DNA of 64,000 nucleotides from Piscinibacter gummiphilus. Its GTDB lineage: Bacteria > Pseudomonadota > Gammaproteobacteria > Burkholderiales > Burkholderiaceae_C. Under the pieces are notes generated by a model. It was not told the origin of the DNA. It did no database searches and saw only the letters and a program-made list of their open reading frames with translations. A program made the position numbers and the translations under genes. The stretch spans positions 3,025,001-3,089,000 of the forward strand of contig NZ_CP136336.1 in assembly GCF_032681285.1 (NCBI RefSeq). The letters run 5' to 3'. Positions 10,701 through 17,872 of the stretch are shown in pieces; within the stretch, counting starts at the first letter, position 1; the number at the start of each line of letters is the position of its first letter.

Positions 10701-11604
10701 GGCCTTCGACCCACCCGCGTCGCTCACGGTTCGAACCGCGGGCGACCTGACGGTCGACGCAGCCACGGCCGCCGCCTACGACGCCGCATCCGCCACGCCC
10801 TTCGCGCCGCTGGCGATCACCACCAGCCTCGGCGGCAACACCGCGGTGCTGCAGGCCGGCGGCAACATCCTGATCAACCGCCCGATCACCATGACCGGCA
10901 CCGCCACGCCCCGGCTCGACATCGTCTCCCCGGGCACCGTGACCTTCGCGACGGGCGCCGCCCTGAGCGCGCCGGGCGGGCAGTGGCGCGTCTGGGCGCC
11001 CACGGTGGTCAACCCGACGGTCGCCGGCAGTTTCAACAACCTCTACGGCTGCGTGTACGGCGACACCACCACCTGCAGCATCTCGGGCATCGCCCTGCCG
11101 ACCACCGGCAACGGCCTGATGCGCGCCACGCAACCCACCATCACGGTCGCCGCCAACCCCACCACCGGCGTGATCGGCGCCCCGCTGCCGCCACTTGGCT
11201 ACACCGTGACCGGGCTCGTCAACGGCGACACCGCGGCCGGCTCCCTGAGCGGCAGCCTGTCGGCCACGCCGAGCGGCACCAACACCTATGCCATCGGGCA
11301 AGGCACGCTCGCCTCGCCGCTGGGCTACAACATCGTGTTCACCCCCTCGGTGCTGACGCTGCGCCAGGCCGAACTCACGCGCCACATGCTGATGGACGCC
11401 TTCCACGCCGAGAACAGCTCCGACGTCTACGGCCGCAACCTCGACCAACCTTACGTGTGCACCGCCGCCTCGGTCATGCGCGGCGGCCTGGCCGAAGGCG
11501 CCGACGCCGACAAGCTCGCCTCCGAGTGGGGCAAGGTGCGCAACCAGCCCCAGCTCTCGGGCTGCCTCAACGTGAGCGACGGCGGCTCGTGCTCGGCCTT
11601 CTGA
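7753..11604 (+). CDS. TpsA-type filamentous haemagglutinin-like exoprotein
   Basis: The 1283-residue protein starts at ATG 7753, preceded by GAGGACTGAC; an in-frame ATG at 7741 lacks a binding site. After a signal peptide (LCALLALGAVPAQAQ) comes the TPS secretion domain: LPVLRPGGAVVNATVG, SASNRGLIEWSSFSIG, then NPAGVIFGSSAQVSAGSLVAS. This domain is what TpsB recognises. The long middle part, with INIATT, GNI and TGGG repeats, should fold as a right-handed beta-helix. Near residues 1135-1205 an MBG-like segment (GAPLPPLGYTVTGLVNGD) occurs. The last 75 residues differ, being helical with four Cys, and could be a release or anchoring tail. It forms one operon with the CHAT protease and TpsB. Confidence 0.92.
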   Translation: MRTPSFKRSPLALCALLALGAVPAQAQVAANTLPVLRPGGAVVNATVGTPAGNTLAITQTQSASNRGLIEWSSFSIGSAARVTIAQPNAQSLLVNRVTGPSPSASEIHGALSANGRVMLINPAGVIFGSSAQVSAGSLVASALDLDSSMSANNYASLVGGDDIALSGGAGAITVQTANDPRQPQIQVTEGGSIVLLSQSQIEHHGVISAPRGEVNMSNGSAALLRSVGTSGFVRVLQVTPSEPSSSSLTTGLGSQTLAAGGRIVIGGQPREEGDARVDNLNIAGVLSTASDTGNGGSIHIDAGGGGSLNLNDASVDASSSSASGGQVTLLGRQITLQRGEQPTGPEVLADGATGGGRIEIGDARTRALLVNDTVLLSADATRNGNGGQIALRAMYNDASATSPTPRIHFGVTEVYGTLRARGGTEGGNGGQIETSGMAVTTALANSGGVYKRGTIDARARAAGGTAGAWTLDPYDVTISNAAPQDVAGSFEPIGPGANVQASDIVAALDAGTSVVISTDAGGAGSQAGNISIAPGTNITRTAGTGATTLTLRANNNVSIDGTIIGSSGAGPVNLNLFADLDGNGTGGVSITNSSLSTGGGSVTASGGLDPATGYARGDASNAAINIATTDIDTSNLQTGTAGDIVLRGRASTTPGAPAAVRLAGNFTFGNLTIDGRASHGTAVLLNGANLNATGAGNIDIRGIATRTDTLTASLAGIEADGTRIVIHNGTATLAGRGDDAAFGPAGAVGLRIGDLEIVGAGSTPGTVKLVGQSTGGSIAPGIQMVGSATTGLVVDDGDGGAANLNLVIGALSDVRASSLELGVAGVPPQVDVSGTVNIRPLGVSGTTGDLVEQPTVGITVIPRGANAGAGTMTVLSDMLAAGGGIAAAGGVVIGSRSHTGAIVLDTNAFGAAAPAARLTLQNEGAGSLGITVRGGNTFGSLGLLSAGNIGQVGSFTTGDLVIRGGAASTVTLDSAANQINGVLAFDPPASLTVRTAGDLTVDAATAAAYDAASATPFAPLAITTSLGGNTAVLQAGGNILINRPITMTGTATPRLDIVSPGTVTFATGAALSAPGGQWRVWAPTVVNPTVAGSFNNLYGCVYGDTTTCSISGIALPTTGNGLMRATQPTITVAANPTTGVIGAPLPPLGYTVTGLVNGDTAAGSLSGSLSATPSGTNTYAIGQGTLASPLGYNIVFTPSVLTLRQAELTRHMLMDAFHAENSSDVYGRNLDQPYVCTAASVMRGGLAEGADADKLASEWGKVRNQPQLSGCLNVSDGGSCSAF

Positions 11605-11619
11605 GCGCCGTCACGGCGG

Positions 11620-11684
11620 TGACCTCGGTCATCCGGCCCAGATGACTTTCGGCTGATGCTGGTCACCCCGCCGCTTCCTACAGT
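11620..11684 (+). promoter_or_regulatory. tssA promoter with tandem TGAC dyads
   Basis: Two motif copies lie 23 bp apart. TGAC-CTCG-GTCA at 11620-11631 is a perfect dyad; TGAC-TTTC-GGCT at 11643-11654 is degenerate in its right half. The -10-like hexamer TACAGT (11679-11684) starts exactly 36 nt from the start of the second copy, as in the other copies. Transcription would start near 11691, leaving a leader of about 29 nt to the tssA ATG. The two-helical-turn spacing suggests that two activator dimers bind on one face of the DNA. This is inferred from sequence only. Confidence 0.62.
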
Positions 11685-11719
11685 CCACCCATCGTGATCG
11701 AAACCACAAAACGCACCAC

Positions 11720-12730
11720 ATGAACGCCCTCCCCGTCGAAGACCTGCTGGCCTCGCTCGGCGACGACGCCCCCTGTGGTGCCGACCTGGAATACGACCCG
11801 GCCTTCCTGGCCCTCGAGGAAGCCGCCCGCGGCAAGCCCGAGCAGCAGTTCGGCGACACCGTGATCGCAGCCGAAGGCCCCGACTGGCGCACCGTGAGCG
11901 AGCAGGCGCTGGAAGTGGCCCGCCGCACCCGCGACATCCGCGTGGCCGTGCTGCTGGCCCGTGCCAGCGCCCGGCTGAAGGGCGTGACGGCCTATGCCAG
12001 CGGCATCACGCTCATCGCCGGCCTGCTCGAGCGCCACTGGGACCACGTCTACCCCCAGCTCGACGCCGACGACAACAACGACCCCACCATGCGCCTGAAC
12101 GCGCTGGCCCCGCTGGTCGACAGCGCCGCCGGCCTCGCTGACCTGCGCGCCGCCAGCATCGGCGGCGGCCGGCCGGCGGTCACCGTGCGCGAGATCGAGC
12201 TCGCCTTCGGCAAGGCCGAGCCGCTGGCCGACGAAACCGTGCCCAGCGCCGACGGCATGCTGCAGGCCCTGCAGGCGGCCGAAGCGCAAGCTGCCGGCAC
12301 CCTGGCCGCGCTCAAGCAACTGCACGCCGACGTGTCGGGCATCGAGAAGCTCCTGATCGACAAGGTCGGCGGCGCCCAAGGCCCGGAGTTGCGCCCGCTG
12401 CGCGTGCTGGCCCAGGCGCTCGCCACCGCGGCCACGCAGGCCGAAGGCGGCGCGGCACCTGAAGCCGCCGGTGACGACCAGCCCGCCGCCGCGGGTGGCG
12501 CGGCGCCCGTGCGCGGCACGCCCGGCACGATCGTGACCCGCGAAGACGTGTTGAAGAGCCTCGACCGCGCCTGCGAGTGGCTCGAGAAGAACGAACCCAC
12601 CAACCCCGCGCCGCTGCTGATCCGCCGCGCGCAGCGCCTGATGGGCAAGAACTTCCTGGAAATCATCAGAGATTTGGCGCCTGCCGGCATCGACCAGATC
12701 GAAAACATCGCCGGCACCCACAACGAGTAA
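11720..12730 (+). CDS. tssA: T6SS protein TssA (ImpA N-terminal domain)
   Basis: The 336-residue protein carries the ImpA_N domain that defines TssA: DDAPCGADLEYDPAFLALE at the start, then a conserved block around LLERHWDHVYPQLDADD. The C-terminal part (about 250-336) is helical, with SLDRACEWLEKNEPTNPAP and APLLIRRAQRLM, the form found in short TssA proteins such as the Pseudomonas H1-type protein. TssA caps the baseplate and coordinates tube and sheath assembly. It is the first gene of the tssABC block, 115 bases after tpsA, and has its own motif-bearing promoter. Confidence 0.95.
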   Translation: MNALPVEDLLASLGDDAPCGADLEYDPAFLALEEAARGKPEQQFGDTVIAAEGPDWRTVSEQALEVARRTRDIRVAVLLARASARLKGVTAYASGITLIAGLLERHWDHVYPQLDADDNNDPTMRLNALAPLVDSAAGLADLRAASIGGGRPAVTVREIELAFGKAEPLADETVPSADGMLQALQAAEAQAAGTLAALKQLHADVSGIEKLLIDKVGGAQGPELRPLRVLAQALATAATQAEGGAAPEAAGDDQPAAAGGAAPVRGTPGTIVTREDVLKSLDRACEWLEKNEPTNPAPLLIRRAQRLMGKNFLEIIRDLAPAGIDQIENIAGTHNE

Positions 12731-12771
12731 CCCGTTCGTCTTCCTGAACAACCTGTAAGAGGAGTTCCACC

Positions 12772-13284
12772 ATGGCCACCAGCAGTCAGAAATTCATCGC
12801 CCGCAACCGCGCCCCGCGCGTCCAGATCGAATACGACGTCGAGCTCTATGGCGCCGAGAAGAAGGTGCAGCTCCCCTTCGTGATGGGTGTGTTGTCTGAC
12901 CTGTCGGGCAAGCCGTCGGAACCCCTCGCCCCCGTGGCCGAGCGCAAGCTGCTCGACTTCGACGTCGACAACTTCGACAGCCGCATGAAGTCGATGAAGC
13001 CGCGCGTGGCCTTCCAGGTACCCAACACCCTCACCGGCGAAGGCAACCTCTCGGTCGACATCACCTTCGAGAGCATGGACGACTTCTCGCCCGCCGCTGT
13101 GGCCAAGAAGGTCGACTCGCTCAACCAGCTGCTCACCGCCCGCCAGCAGCTCAGCAACCTCATCACCTACATGGACGGCAAGACCGGCGCTGAAGAGCTG
13201 CTGGCCAAGGTCATCTCCGACCCCGCGCTGCTCAACAGCCTGGCTTCTGCAAAGAAGACCACCGACGAGCCCAAGGCCGAGTAA
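12772..13284 (+). CDS. tssB: T6SS contractile sheath small subunit TssB
   Basis: The 170-residue protein has the full-length TssB/VipA pattern: SQKFIARNRAPRVQIEYDVE at the N-terminus, PFVMGVLSDLSG, and a conserved RKLLDFDVDNFD segment. The C-terminal helix (about 120-155) is the region that pairs with TssC and is read by ClpV and TagJ in other systems. A strong AAGAGGAG site precedes the ATG. It lies 41 bases after tssA and 31 before tssC. TssB and TssC form the helical sheath whose contraction drives the Hcp tube. Confidence 0.97.
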   Translation: MATSSQKFIARNRAPRVQIEYDVELYGAEKKVQLPFVMGVLSDLSGKPSEPLAPVAERKLLDFDVDNFDSRMKSMKPRVAFQVPNTLTGEGNLSVDITFESMDDFSPAAVAKKVDSLNQLLTARQQLSNLITYMDGKTGAEELLAKVISDPALLNSLASAKKTTDEPKAE

Positions 13285-13315
13285 GCCCGCAACGCACTGA
13301 ACACGGAGAAACGAA

Positions 13316-14809
13316 ATGGCAGAAGCACAAGGTCAATCGTCGGCCCTGCAGGGCGTCGAGTTCCAGGGCGGTGATTTCGCATCGCTCCTGAAGAAGGAGT
13401 TCAAGCCCAAGAGCGACGAGGCGAAGTCGGCCGTCGAAAGCGCGGTGCTCACGCTCGCGCAACAGGCACTCGCCAACACCAAGGTCATCGGCAGCGACGT
13501 CGTCGCCTCCATCGAGGCCATGATCGCCGAGCTCGACCAGAAGCTCAGCTCGCAGATCAACCAGATCATGCACAACCCCGAGTTCCAGCAACTCGAAAGC
13601 GCATGGCGCGGCCTGCATCACTTGGTGAACAACACCGAGACCGACGAGATGCTGAAGATCCGCGTGATGAACATCAGCAAGAACGAGCTCGGCAAGACCC
13701 TCAAGCGCTACAAGGGCACCGCCTGGGACCAGAGCCCGATCTTCAAGAAGGTCTACGAAGAAGAGTTCGGCCAGTTCGGCGGCGAGCCCTTCGGCTGCCT
13801 GGTCGGCGACTACTACTTCGACCACAGCCCGCCCGACGTGGAGCTGCTGGGTGAGATGTCGAAAGTGGCGGCTGCGGCCCACACCCCCTTCATCGCCGCC
13901 GGCTCGCCGGGGCTGATGCAGATGGAGTCGTGGCAGGAACTCGCCAACCCGCGCGACCTCACCAAGATCTTCACCACGCCCGAATACGCCGCCTGGCGCT
14001 CGCTGCGCGAAAGCGACGACGCGCGCTACATCGGCCTCGCCATGCCGCGCTTCCTGGCGCGCATCCCCTACGGCGCCAAGACCAACCCCGTCGAAGAATT
14101 CAACTTCGAGGAAGACACCGCCAACGCCGACCACACCAAGTACACCTGGGCCAACTCGGCGTACGCGATGGCGGTCAACATCAATCGCTCGTTCAAGCAA
14201 TACGGCTGGTGCTCGCGCATCCGCGGCATCGAGTCGGGCGGCGCAGTGGAAGGCCTGCCGACGCACACCTTCCCGACCGATGACGGCGGTGTCGACATGA
14301 AGTGCCCGACCGAGATCGCCATCAGCGACCGCCGCGAGGCCGAGCTCGCCAAGAACGGCTTCATGCCGCTGGTGCACCGCAAGAACAGCGACTTCGCCGC
14401 CTTCATCGGCGCCCAGTCGCTGCAAAAGCCCGCCGAGTACGACGACCCCGATGCCACGGCCAATGCCAACCTGGCCGCACGCCTGCCCTACCTCTTCGCC
14501 ACCTGCCGTTTCGCCCACTACCTGAAGTGCATCGTGCGCGACAAGGTGGGCTCCTTCAAGGAGAAGGACGACATGGCCAAGTGGCTCAACAGCTGGATCA
14601 TGAATTACGTCGACGGCGACCCGGCCAACTCGTCGGAGACCACCAAGGCCCAGAAGCCGCTCGCGGCCGCCGAGGTGGTGGTCGAAGAGATCCCCGGCAA
14701 CCCCGGCTACTACTCGTCCAAGTTCTTCCTGCGGCCTCACTACCAGCTCGAAGGGCTGACGGTGTCGCTGCGCCTGGTTTCCAAGCTGCCCTCACAGAAG
14801 GCGGCCTGA
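13316..14809 (+). CDS. tssC: T6SS contractile sheath large subunit TssC
   Basis: The 497-residue protein is of normal TssC/VipB length. Diagnostic segments are ESAWRGLHHLVNNTETDEML, GEPFGCLVGDYYFDHSPPDV, a long central SRIRGIESGGAVEGLPTHTF block, and the C-terminal PGYYSSKFFLRPHYQLEGL. It is preceded by an ACGGAGAAACGA binding site. It assembles with TssB into the cytoplasmic sheath. An 8-bp hairpin in the gap that follows may set the ratio of sheath transcript to hcp transcript. Confidence 0.98.
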   Translation: MAEAQGQSSALQGVEFQGGDFASLLKKEFKPKSDEAKSAVESAVLTLAQQALANTKVIGSDVVASIEAMIAELDQKLSSQINQIMHNPEFQQLESAWRGLHHLVNNTETDEMLKIRVMNISKNELGKTLKRYKGTAWDQSPIFKKVYEEEFGQFGGEPFGCLVGDYYFDHSPPDVELLGEMSKVAAAAHTPFIAAGSPGLMQMESWQELANPRDLTKIFTTPEYAAWRSLRESDDARYIGLAMPRFLARIPYGAKTNPVEEFNFEEDTANADHTKYTWANSAYAMAVNINRSFKQYGWCSRIRGIESGGAVEGLPTHTFPTDDGGVDMKCPTEIAISDRREAELAKNGFMPLVHRKNSDFAAFIGAQSLQKPAEYDDPDATANANLAARLPYLFATCRFAHYLKCIVRDKVGSFKEKDDMAKWLNSWIMNYVDGDPANSSETTKAQKPLAAAEVVVEEIPGNPGYYSSKFFLRPHYQLEGLTVSLRLVSKLPSQKAA

Positions 14810-14826
14810 TTCACTGAAAGACAACC

Positions 14827-14852
14827 GAAGACGACCTGCAGCCCTCGTCTTC
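14827..14852 (+). terminator. Hairpin between tssC and hcp (attenuator or processing site)
   Basis: GAAGACGA (14827-14834) and TCGTCTTC (14845-14852) form perfect 8-bp arms around a 10-nt loop, 18 bases after the tssC stop. No T-run follows, so a strong intrinsic terminator is unlikely. A transcript-end stabiliser or RNase processing site that allows different hcp levels is more plausible. Confidence 0.4.
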
Positions 14853-14926
14853 CTTACCCGCGGTTTTCGCGTCCCTTTACCAGCAACTTCGTTTCCTCAG
14901 ACTACTGAACTCAAGGAGAGATTCAC

Positions 14927-15406
14927 ATGGCTTCCATTGACACCCACATCAAGTTTGCCGGCGTTGACGGCGAATCCACCCACAAGGACCACAAGGGCGA
15001 GATCGAAGTCCTGTCGTGGACCTGGGGCGTCTCGAACGACTCCATCGGCGCCGGTGGCGGCTCCGGTAAGGGCAAGGCCACGCCGGGCGACTTCCACATC
15101 ACCCACATCTACGACAAGGGGTCGCCGGTGCTGGCCAAGTACTGCGCCTCGGGCAAGCACTTCCCCGAAGTGACCATGACCAGCCGCAAGGCCGGCGAAG
15201 GCCAGAAAGACTTCCTCGTCATCAAGTTCAAGGAAGTGTTCATCAAGTCGGTGCAGCCGTCGGGCAGCTCGGGCGGCGACATCGTCGAGAGCATCACCTT
15301 CGCCTACAAGCAGGTCGACTTCGCCTACAAGCCGCAAGACGACAAGGGCGGCCTGGGTGGCGAAGTGAAGTTCGGCTGGAACAACGCCACCACCGAGATC
15401 ACCTGA
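14927..15406 (+). CDS. hcp: T6SS tube protein Hcp (TssD)
   Basis: The 159-residue protein matches the Hcp family throughout. It begins with DTHIKFAGVDGESTHKDHKG, then EVLSWTWGVSN, KATPGDFHITHIYDKGSP, HFPEVTMTSRKAGEGQKDFL, and ends with a VKFGWNNATTEIT strand. Hcp forms hexameric rings that stack into the secreted inner tube. A strong AAGGAGAG site precedes the ATG. The 117-base gap after tssC is the longest inside this block, consistent with separately tuned expression. A second, divergent Hcp-like gene lies 0.6 kb downstream. Confidence 0.97.
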   Translation: MASIDTHIKFAGVDGESTHKDHKGEIEVLSWTWGVSNDSIGAGGGSGKGKATPGDFHITHIYDKGSPVLAKYCASGKHFPEVTMTSRKAGEGQKDFLVIKFKEVFIKSVQPSGSSGGDIVESITFAYKQVDFAYKPQDDKGGLGGEVKFGWNNATTEIT

Positions 15407-15485
15407 TCGGCACACGCCGACGGCATGCGGTTGCCGCCTGGGGCCTGGCTCCGGGCGGCCATCCCACACTTCACAGGGAGTTCTC

Positions 15486-15917
15486 ATGGCCACCAGTGCA
15501 GCCGTTGTGCAAGCCATCGCACAACAAAACCCCAACGGCGTCAGCATCGACCTCGAAAAAGGCCGCATCCTCGAAGGCCCGGGCTACTGCGTCGCCTACG
15601 ACGCCACCCAGAACCAGTTCGGCCATGCCGGCTGCGTGTTCGCGATGAACCACGCCGCAGGCCCCGGCGGCTCGAACATCGTGGGCGCCTGGTTCAACCC
15701 CGGCAACAACAACTACTACTTCGACAGCGTCAAGAAGTACACCACGCGCGAAGCCGCGGTCGAGGCCGCCAAGAAGGAGCAGCAGATCGCGATCTATGAC
15801 CTTCAGCGCCGTGTCGTCGAAGACATCATGACCCCCGGCGTCAACGCCGTACCCGGCTCGCCTGGCACCTTCACCCCGGCCCTCGCCGCCGGCCGCAAGC
15901 GCGCGCACAGCGTCTGA
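15486..15917 (+). CDS. Uncharacterised protein between two hcp genes
   Basis: I do not recognise this 143-residue family. The start has an AGGGAG binding site. It has no signal peptide or membrane segment. Residues about 30-95 are Gly/Asn/aromatic-rich with two Cys (GPGYCVAYDA and FGHAGCVFAMNH) and GAWFNPGNNNYYFDS. Next comes a charged helix (TTREAAVEAAKKEQQ) and a Pro/Gly tail ending RKRAHSV. Its place between two Hcp genes, in the same orientation with short gaps, suggests a tube-associated cargo, adaptor or chaperone. No catalytic signature is visible, so the function remains open. Confidence 0.75.
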   Translation: MATSAAVVQAIAQQNPNGVSIDLEKGRILEGPGYCVAYDATQNQFGHAGCVFAMNHAAGPGGSNIVGAWFNPGNNNYYFDSVKKYTTREAAVEAAKKEQQIAIYDLQRRVVEDIMTPGVNAVPGSPGTFTPALAAGRKRAHSV

Positions 15918-15970
15918 CGCGGCGACCCGCGTAGCGCGACCCACCCCACACCGCCATTGACGAGGCCCTC

Positions 15971-16468
15971 ATGCCTGCCGCCCAAACCTCTGCTTCCGAC
16001 ATCTTCCTGAGCGTCCAGACCAAGCGTGCCGGCAAGGTCAAGGGCGAAGCGCTGAACCCGGGCCACGAGGAAGAGATCGTCGTCAAGGGCTGGCACTGGG
16101 GTGTCTCGGCGACCTCGGCCCTGGGGTCCACCCAGGCCACCTCGCGCCGCGCCTACAAGGGCCTCACCATCGTCAAGCAGATCGACTCGGCCACCACCGC
16201 CCTGATGGCCGCGCTCGCCACCAACGACGAAGTGAAGGAAGCCAAGCTCACGATGCGCAAGGCCGGCTCGGAGCAGATGGACTACTTCCTCGTCACGCTG
16301 CAGAAGGCTCGCGTCTCCTCGGTCGACCATTCCACCGACGAGGCCGGCAACACCCTCGAGACGGTGACGCTGCAGTTCAACAAGGTCTCGGTCGAGTACC
16401 GGCCGCAGAAGTCGGCGGGAAGCCGCGGCGCCTCGATGACCTTCGAAGACGAAATCCTCAACACCTGA
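15971..16468 (+). CDS. Second Hcp-family protein
   Basis: The 165-residue protein is Hcp-like but clearly divergent from the Hcp encoded upstream. It keeps the initial strand (DIFLSVQTKRAGKVKGEALN), a VKGWHWGVSA segment, the KLTMRKAGSEQMDYFLVTL core and a final VEYRPQKSAGSRGASMTF strand. It could form a tube of alternative composition, cap the tube, or carry a particular effector. It lies 53 bases after the unknown gene and 13 bases before tagJ, so it is part of the same operon. Confidence 0.88.
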   Translation: MPAAQTSASDIFLSVQTKRAGKVKGEALNPGHEEEIVVKGWHWGVSATSALGSTQATSRRAYKGLTIVKQIDSATTALMAALATNDEVKEAKLTMRKAGSEQMDYFLVTLQKARVSSVDHSTDEAGNTLETVTLQFNKVSVEYRPQKSAGSRGASMTFEDEILNT

Positions 16469-16481
16469 ACCCCACACCATC

Positions 16482-17279
16482 ATGGCCACCGCCCAGGAAC
16501 TCGTCGCCGCGGGCGACCCCCAAGCCGCCCTGCAAGCCCTGCAGCAGCAGGTGCGCGACAAGCCCGGCGACGCCAAGCTGCGTGTCTTCCTGTTCCAGCT
16601 GCTCGCCGTGCTCGGCCAGTGGGAGCGGGCGATGGCGCAGCTCGATGTCTGCGGCCAGCTCGACGCCAGCACGCTCGCGATGGTCAACACCTACCGCGAA
16701 GCCATCAAGTGCGAGGCGGTGCGTGGCGCCGTGTTTGCGGGCAAGACGACGCCGGTCGTCTTCGGCAAACCCTCGGAATGGATCGCCTTGCTGATCCAGG
16801 CGCTCTCGCATGACGCACAGGGCCAGCCCGAGCAGGCGCAGGCGCTGCGTGCGCAAGCCTTCGAGGCGGCGCCCACCACGGCCGGCACGATCAACGGCGA
16901 GACGTTCGACTGGATCGCCGACGCCGACTCGCGCCTGGGCCCCGTGCTCGAAGTGGTGCTCAATGGCCGCTACACCTGGGTGCCCTTCGACGCGCTCTCG
17001 GCCGTCAACATCGACGAGCCCGAAGACCTGCGCGACATGGTCTGGGCGCCTGCGCATCTCACCTTCGCCAACGGCGGGGAATCCGTCGCGCTCATTCCCA
17101 CCTGCTACCCCGGCACACGCGAGCAGCCTGACGGCAAGTTCAAGCTGGCACGCGCCACCGAATGGCTGCCGGCCGGCACCGACCAATACGCCGGCCTGGG
17201 CCAGCGAATCATCTCCACCAGCAGCGCCGAGTTGGGTTTGCTCGAAGTGCGCGAGATCAGACTCACGCCGGCTGCATGA
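16482..17279 (+). CDS. tagJ: T6SS accessory protein TagJ (ImpE/SciE family)
   Basis: The 265-residue protein has the ImpE layout: N-terminal TPR-like helices (QELVAAGDPQAALQALQQQV and DAKLRVFLFQLLAVLGQWER) and a C-terminal domain with GETFDWIADADSRLGPVLEV, GRYTWVPFDAL and a late DSRLGP-linked beta region. TagJ binds TssB and modulates ClpV-driven sheath disassembly in characterised systems. Its presence places the cluster with the Pseudomonas H1-like group. The stop overlaps the tssE ATG (ATGA). Confidence 0.94.
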   Translation: MATAQELVAAGDPQAALQALQQQVRDKPGDAKLRVFLFQLLAVLGQWERAMAQLDVCGQLDASTLAMVNTYREAIKCEAVRGAVFAGKTTPVVFGKPSEWIALLIQALSHDAQGQPEQAQALRAQAFEAAPTTAGTINGETFDWIADADSRLGPVLEVVLNGRYTWVPFDALSAVNIDEPEDLRDMVWAPAHLTFANGGESVALIPTCYPGTREQPDGKFKLARATEWLPAGTDQYAGLGQRIISTSSAELGLLEVREIRLTPAA

Positions 17280-17806
17280 GCGTCAACACCCGCGACCGCC
17301 TTCAGCCCGTCCTGCTCGACCGGCTGACCGACACCGCGCCGCTGTCGCACGTCGAAGCCGAAGACAACCGCGTGATGAACAAGGCGCAGATCCGCGAGGC
17401 GGTGCTGCGCGACCTGTCGTGGCTGCTCAACTCGGTGCAGCCGCTCGACAAGGAGCTCGCCAAACGGTTCCCGGCCGCGGCCGACTCGGTGCTCAACTTC
17501 GGTCTGCCCGCGATGTCGGGCCAGCTCGCGTCGAAGATCGACGTGAGCCTGCTCGAACGCGCGATCAAGCAGGCCATCCTGCGCTTCGAGCCGCGGGTGA
17601 TGGAAGACTCGCTGCAGGTCACCGCGCTCGACGCCTCCAGTGTGCTCGACACCCACAACGTCATCGAGTTCGAGATCCAGGGCTTCATGTGGGCGCAGCC
17701 CGTGCCGCTGGAGCTCTTGCTGCGCACCCAGGTCGACCTCGAAGCCGGCCAGGTGGAAGTGCGTGACATGGCCAGTGGCACGGTGAGCCGGCGCGCCCCC
17801 CGCTGA
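17276..17806 (+). CDS. tssE: T6SS baseplate protein TssE (gp25-like)
   Basis: The 176-residue protein starts at an ATG overlapping the tagJ stop; the longer open frame upstream is overprinting. It contains the gp25/lysozyme-like baseplate domain: DRLQPVLLDRLTD, REAVLRDLSWLLNSVQ, VLNFGLPAMSG, then AIKQAILRFEPRVMEDSLQV and a final FEIQGFMWAQPVPLELLLRT. TssE joins TssF, TssG and TssK in the baseplate wedge and nucleates the sheath. The order tagJ-tssE-tssF-tssG-clpV is conventional. Confidence 0.95.
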   Translation: MSVNTRDRLQPVLLDRLTDTAPLSHVEAEDNRVMNKAQIREAVLRDLSWLLNSVQPLDKELAKRFPAAADSVLNFGLPAMSGQLASKIDVSLLERAIKQAILRFEPRVMEDSLQVTALDASSVLDTHNVIEFEIQGFMWAQPVPLELLLRTQVDLEAGQVEVRDMASGTVSRRAPR

Positions 17807-17823
17807 GCGCGCCCCGACGGGTG

Positions 17824-17865
17824 TGACCAAAGTAGCTGTTCAGCCCGCGCCACATCGACAGAATT
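17824..17865 (+). promoter_or_regulatory. Shared-motif promoter upstream of tssF, possibly leaderless
   Basis: TGAC-CAAA-GTAG (17824-17835) is the weakest of the nine dyads, with a good left half. The -10-like AGAATT (17860-17865) starts exactly 36 nt from the dyad start. Only seven bases separate the hexamer from the tssF ATG, so the transcript would begin at or next to the start codon. No ribosome binding site is visible before tssF, which fits. tssF could also be read through from tssE. Confidence 0.45.
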
Positions 17866-17872
17866 CCCGCTC

